Below, piece after piece: positions 62,065 to 64,000 of a DNA stretch of 64,000 bases; position 1 is the stretch's first letter; each line of letters starts with the position of its first letter. The notes under the pieces were generated by a model. It was not told the DNA's origin. It worked only from the letters and a program-made list of their open reading frames with translations, and ran no database searches. The translations under genes and the position numbers were made by a program. The DNA lies in the NCBI GenBank assembly GCA_000169395.1, contig AAXZ01000003.1:248001-312000 (forward strand), read 5' to 3'. This stretch comes from Rhodobacteraceae bacterium HTCC2150 (lineage in GTDB: Bacteria; Pseudomonadota; Alphaproteobacteria; Rhodobacterales; Rhodobacteraceae).

Positions 62065-63024
62065 ATGGCTGATCACGGATATGAAGCTGGCAGATTAAAT
62101 TTGCCGTTTGTGGGCATTTCGACATTTGGCAAACGCCCCTATGTAGAGGATTGGTCAAAAATAGATGCGGATGTGGCCATTCTAGGAGCCCCATTTGATT
62201 TTGGCACGCAGTGGCGACCGGGTGCACGGTTTGGCCCCCGTGCAGTGCGCGAAGCATCCACCCTTTTTTCCTTTGGCCATGCAGGTGCGTATGACCACGA
62301 GGATGACGCAACATATTTACCAGGCAGCGTGCAAATTGTTGATATGGGTGATGCGGACATCGTTCACACCGATACCTTGCAAAGCCATGCAAATATTGAA
62401 ACGGGCGTACGCGCCGCCCTTGCTGCCGGCGCATTACCGGTAACAATTGGTGGCGATCATTCGGTGAATATTCCTTGCATTAATGCTTTTGATGATCAGG
62501 GCGATTTTCATGTTTTACAGATAGATGCGCATTTGGATTTCGTCGATGAACGCCACGGTGTTCGTTTTGGTCACGGCAACCCCATGCGCCGAGCGGCTGA
62601 AAAACCTTATGTGACAGGCCTTACGCAACTGGGCATCCGTAATGTGTCCTCAACCGCTAAAGAAGGTTACGCCGATGCCCGCGCGATGGGGTCTGACATC
62701 CTTTCGGTACGCCAAATGCGTAAATTGGGCACAGAGGCCGTATTAGAACGCATTCCAGCGGGTGCGCGCATATACCTAACAATAGATATAGATGCGTTTT
62801 GCCCGTCTATTGCACCAGGAACAGGCACACCCAGCCATGGTGGGTTTTTGTACTACGAAGTTTTGGAATTATTGCAAGGTGTGGCCCAAGACCATGAAAT
62901 CATTGGCATTGATTTGGTTGAGGTTGCGCCCGACTATGACCCAACTGGATCCACGGCCGTTTTGGCCGCACAGGTTTTGCTAAACCTTTTGGGTTTCATT
63001 TTTCACAATAAGGCCGCTTTTTAG
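62065..63024 (+). CDS. Agmatinase-like ureohydrolase
   Basis: A 319-residue ureohydrolase with manganese ligands in 'GGDHSVN', 'QIDAHLDF' and 'TIDIDAFCPSIAPGTGTP'. In the last motif a Cys replaces the Asp of the common D-x-D-x-x-D-P form; the two metal-binding Asp are kept, so activity is expected. The variant marks a separate branch whose members are annotated agmatinase but may act on other guanidino compounds. Divergent from guaB. Frame complete. Confidence 0.88.
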   Translation: MADHGYEAGRLNLPFVGISTFGKRPYVEDWSKIDADVAILGAPFDFGTQWRPGARFGPRAVREASTLFSFGHAGAYDHEDDATYLPGSVQIVDMGDADIVHTDTLQSHANIETGVRAALAAGALPVTIGGDHSVNIPCINAFDDQGDFHVLQIDAHLDFVDERHGVRFGHGNPMRRAAEKPYVTGLTQLGIRNVSSTAKEGYADARAMGSDILSVRQMRKLGTEAVLERIPAGARIYLTIDIDAFCPSIAPGTGTPSHGGFLYYEVLELLQGVAQDHEIIGIDLVEVAPDYDPTGSTAVLAAQVLLNLLGFIFHNKAAF

Positions 63025-63086
63025 TACGGCGTTGATCCAAAGGAGTGGGCTCTGCCCACACTGGTTTAATTGGTTTGGCATCTAGA

Positions 63087-63872
63087 TTAAGGCACGCATT
63101 TTTTCGAAAGGGCCGCCATGGAATTGGCCGTAGATGCAAAGAGATTTGCAATCATCGGCCCATCTGCCCCTGCACCAACAAAATTGGCACCGGCTTGGAT
63201 ATAGCGCTCCAACTGCGTTTCCTCATACCCGATGATACCAGCAGATACACCTGCGGCACGAATTTGACCAAGTGCAGCTAAAATATCCGCCTCAAGTGCG
63301 GCATTGCTTGTTCCCAGTAATCCACGATCCGCCGCAAGATCGGCTGGACCAATGAACAAGCCATCCACGCCCTCAACTGCTGCGATGCTCTCAATGTTAT
63401 CCATTGCTTCTTGGGTTTCGATTTGAACCCACACACAAATTTGATCATTGGCCGTCGTTGCGTAATCGATGGTCTGACCAAAACCTGATGCCCGAATGAC
63501 CGCACCACCTGTACCGCGTATGCCGTGAGGCGGATATCTTGTGGCCGCTACAATAGCGCGTGCTTGATCGGCTGTATTTACCATTGGGATCAAAAGGTTT
63601 TGAACCCCGATATCCAACGTCTTTTTAATTAACCAAGCCTCATCCATCGGCAAACGAACCACCGCATCTGCTGCGCCATTTTCAATAACCCGCAATTGGT
63701 CAAGAATTTCAGGAATGCCACTTGGACCATGTTCAGCGTCAATCATGCACCAATCAAATCCAGCGTTGCTGGCAATTTCAGCCAACCCCACCTGCCCTAT
63801 GGATAGCCACAGACCGGTGGTTACATCGCCACTAGCCAGTCTCGCTTTCAATTTGTTTAAAGGCGCACCCAT
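63087..63872 (-). CDS. HpcH/HpaI-family aldolase
   Basis: A 261-residue class II pyruvate aldolase-type barrel: 'GLWLSIGQVGLAEIASNAGF' start, 'MIDAEHGPSG' (His and Asp/Glu region), 'PMVNTADQARAIVAATRYPP', 'WVQIETQEAMDNI' (metal Glu) and 'GLFIGPADLAADRG' (metal Asp). Relatives cleave 4-hydroxy-2-oxo acids. The true substrate is unknown. ATG 63872 shares a base pair region with the stop of the preceding ORF (TAATG), so coupled. Confidence 0.88.
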   Translation of the reverse strand: MGAPLNKLKARLASGDVTTGLWLSIGQVGLAEIASNAGFDWCMIDAEHGPSGIPEILDQLRVIENGAADAVVRLPMDEAWLIKKTLDIGVQNLLIPMVNTADQARAIVAATRYPPHGIRGTGGAVIRASGFGQTIDYATTANDQICVWVQIETQEAMDNIESIAAVEGVDGLFIGPADLAADRGLLGTSNAALEADILAALGQIRAAGVSAGIIGYEETQLERYIQAGANFVGAGADGPMIANLFASTANSMAALSKKCVP

Positions 63873-64000
63873 TATTCGGGAACCATAAAGGTAAGCCCTG
63901 CCCACAATGTATCCCAAACAGCATCTTTAGGCCCATCCGTTGCGCGGATCAAAACAGCATCAAGATTATACGTATGCCCCGCCTTTACGGGGATTATCGC
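63872..64000 (-). CDS. C-terminal end of an unidentified protein, cut by window edge
   Basis: The last 42 codons of a frame entering from the right edge and ending TAA at 63872-63874 ('VKAGHTYNLDAVLIRATDGP', 'DTLWAGLTFMVPE'). It overlaps the aldolase start (TAATG), so it is real coding sequence in that operon. Too short to name. Confidence 0.5.
   Translation of the reverse strand, partial: AIIPVKAGHTYNLDAVLIRATDGPKDAVWDTLWAGLTFMVPE

Overview
The window looks like chromosomal DNA of a marine Rhodobacterales (Roseobacter-group) alphaproteobacterium with moderate to low GC. Pointers are an isc-suf operon led by an Rrf2/IscR regulator, recA next to a sulfotransferase-like gene and a CckA-type hybrid kinase, an alphaproteobacterial SOS box (GTTC-N7-GTTC), a CtrA-type site (TTAA-N7-TTAAC) and a three-gene set for dihydroxypropanesulfonate (DHPS) oxidation. 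Genus is not assigned.

Layout. 1-9965: a cut metallophosphoesterase gene, a CorC/HlyC-type membrane protein, a HerA-like ATPase, two candidate small RNAs, an IalB-family protein, then an envelope run (L,D-transpeptidase, lpxD, acyl carrier protein, ketoacyl-ACP synthase) and a Tat-exported DUF882 protein. 10045-13595: a glyoxalase-family gene broken by one in-frame stop, then hpsN-hpsO-hpsP. 13842-26590: ten consecutive kilobases and more of mostly exported proteins of unknown purpose: two or three VWA-type proteins, a fused MacB-like ABC transporter, a CAP-domain protein, two peptidoglycan-binding-domain proteins, a WG-repeat protein and a C-terminally repetitive protein. Several share a short S/G-L-x-D-L-F motif. 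This is the best candidate here for an undescribed system.

27596-42513: a genomic island inserted in the 3' part of a tRNA-Arg(CCG) gene. It has a 54-bp perfect direct repeat at its ends, a tyrosine integrase beside the tRNA and a second pair of 24-bp subterminal repeats. Cargo is an HNH protein, a complete IS256-type and a complete IS3-type element, two IS remnants, an AT-rich block of three sulfotransferases and a TPR-glycosyltransferase, a small exported protein, a renalase-like flavoprotein with a DUF3429 membrane protein, and a 42-bp tandem repeat.

42620-50367: the isc-suf operon (iscR, cysteine desulfurase, sufB, two tiny membrane proteins, sufC, sufD, two YIP1-like membrane proteins, sufS), with an IscR-type operator over the -35 box of its promoter. 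50539-64000: housekeeping genes (alaS, recA, rsmB, guaB), an SMR transporter, a cckA gene interrupted by one in-frame TGA with a CtrA-type site upstream, a ureohydrolase, an HpcH/HpaI aldolase and a cut ORF.

Three otherwise intact genes (glyoxalase, alpha/beta-hydrolase, cckA) are each interrupted by exactly one in-frame stop explained by a single C-to-T change. This may be gene decay or base errors in the underlying sequence. Functions are assigned by recognising family motifs by eye; no database search was run.
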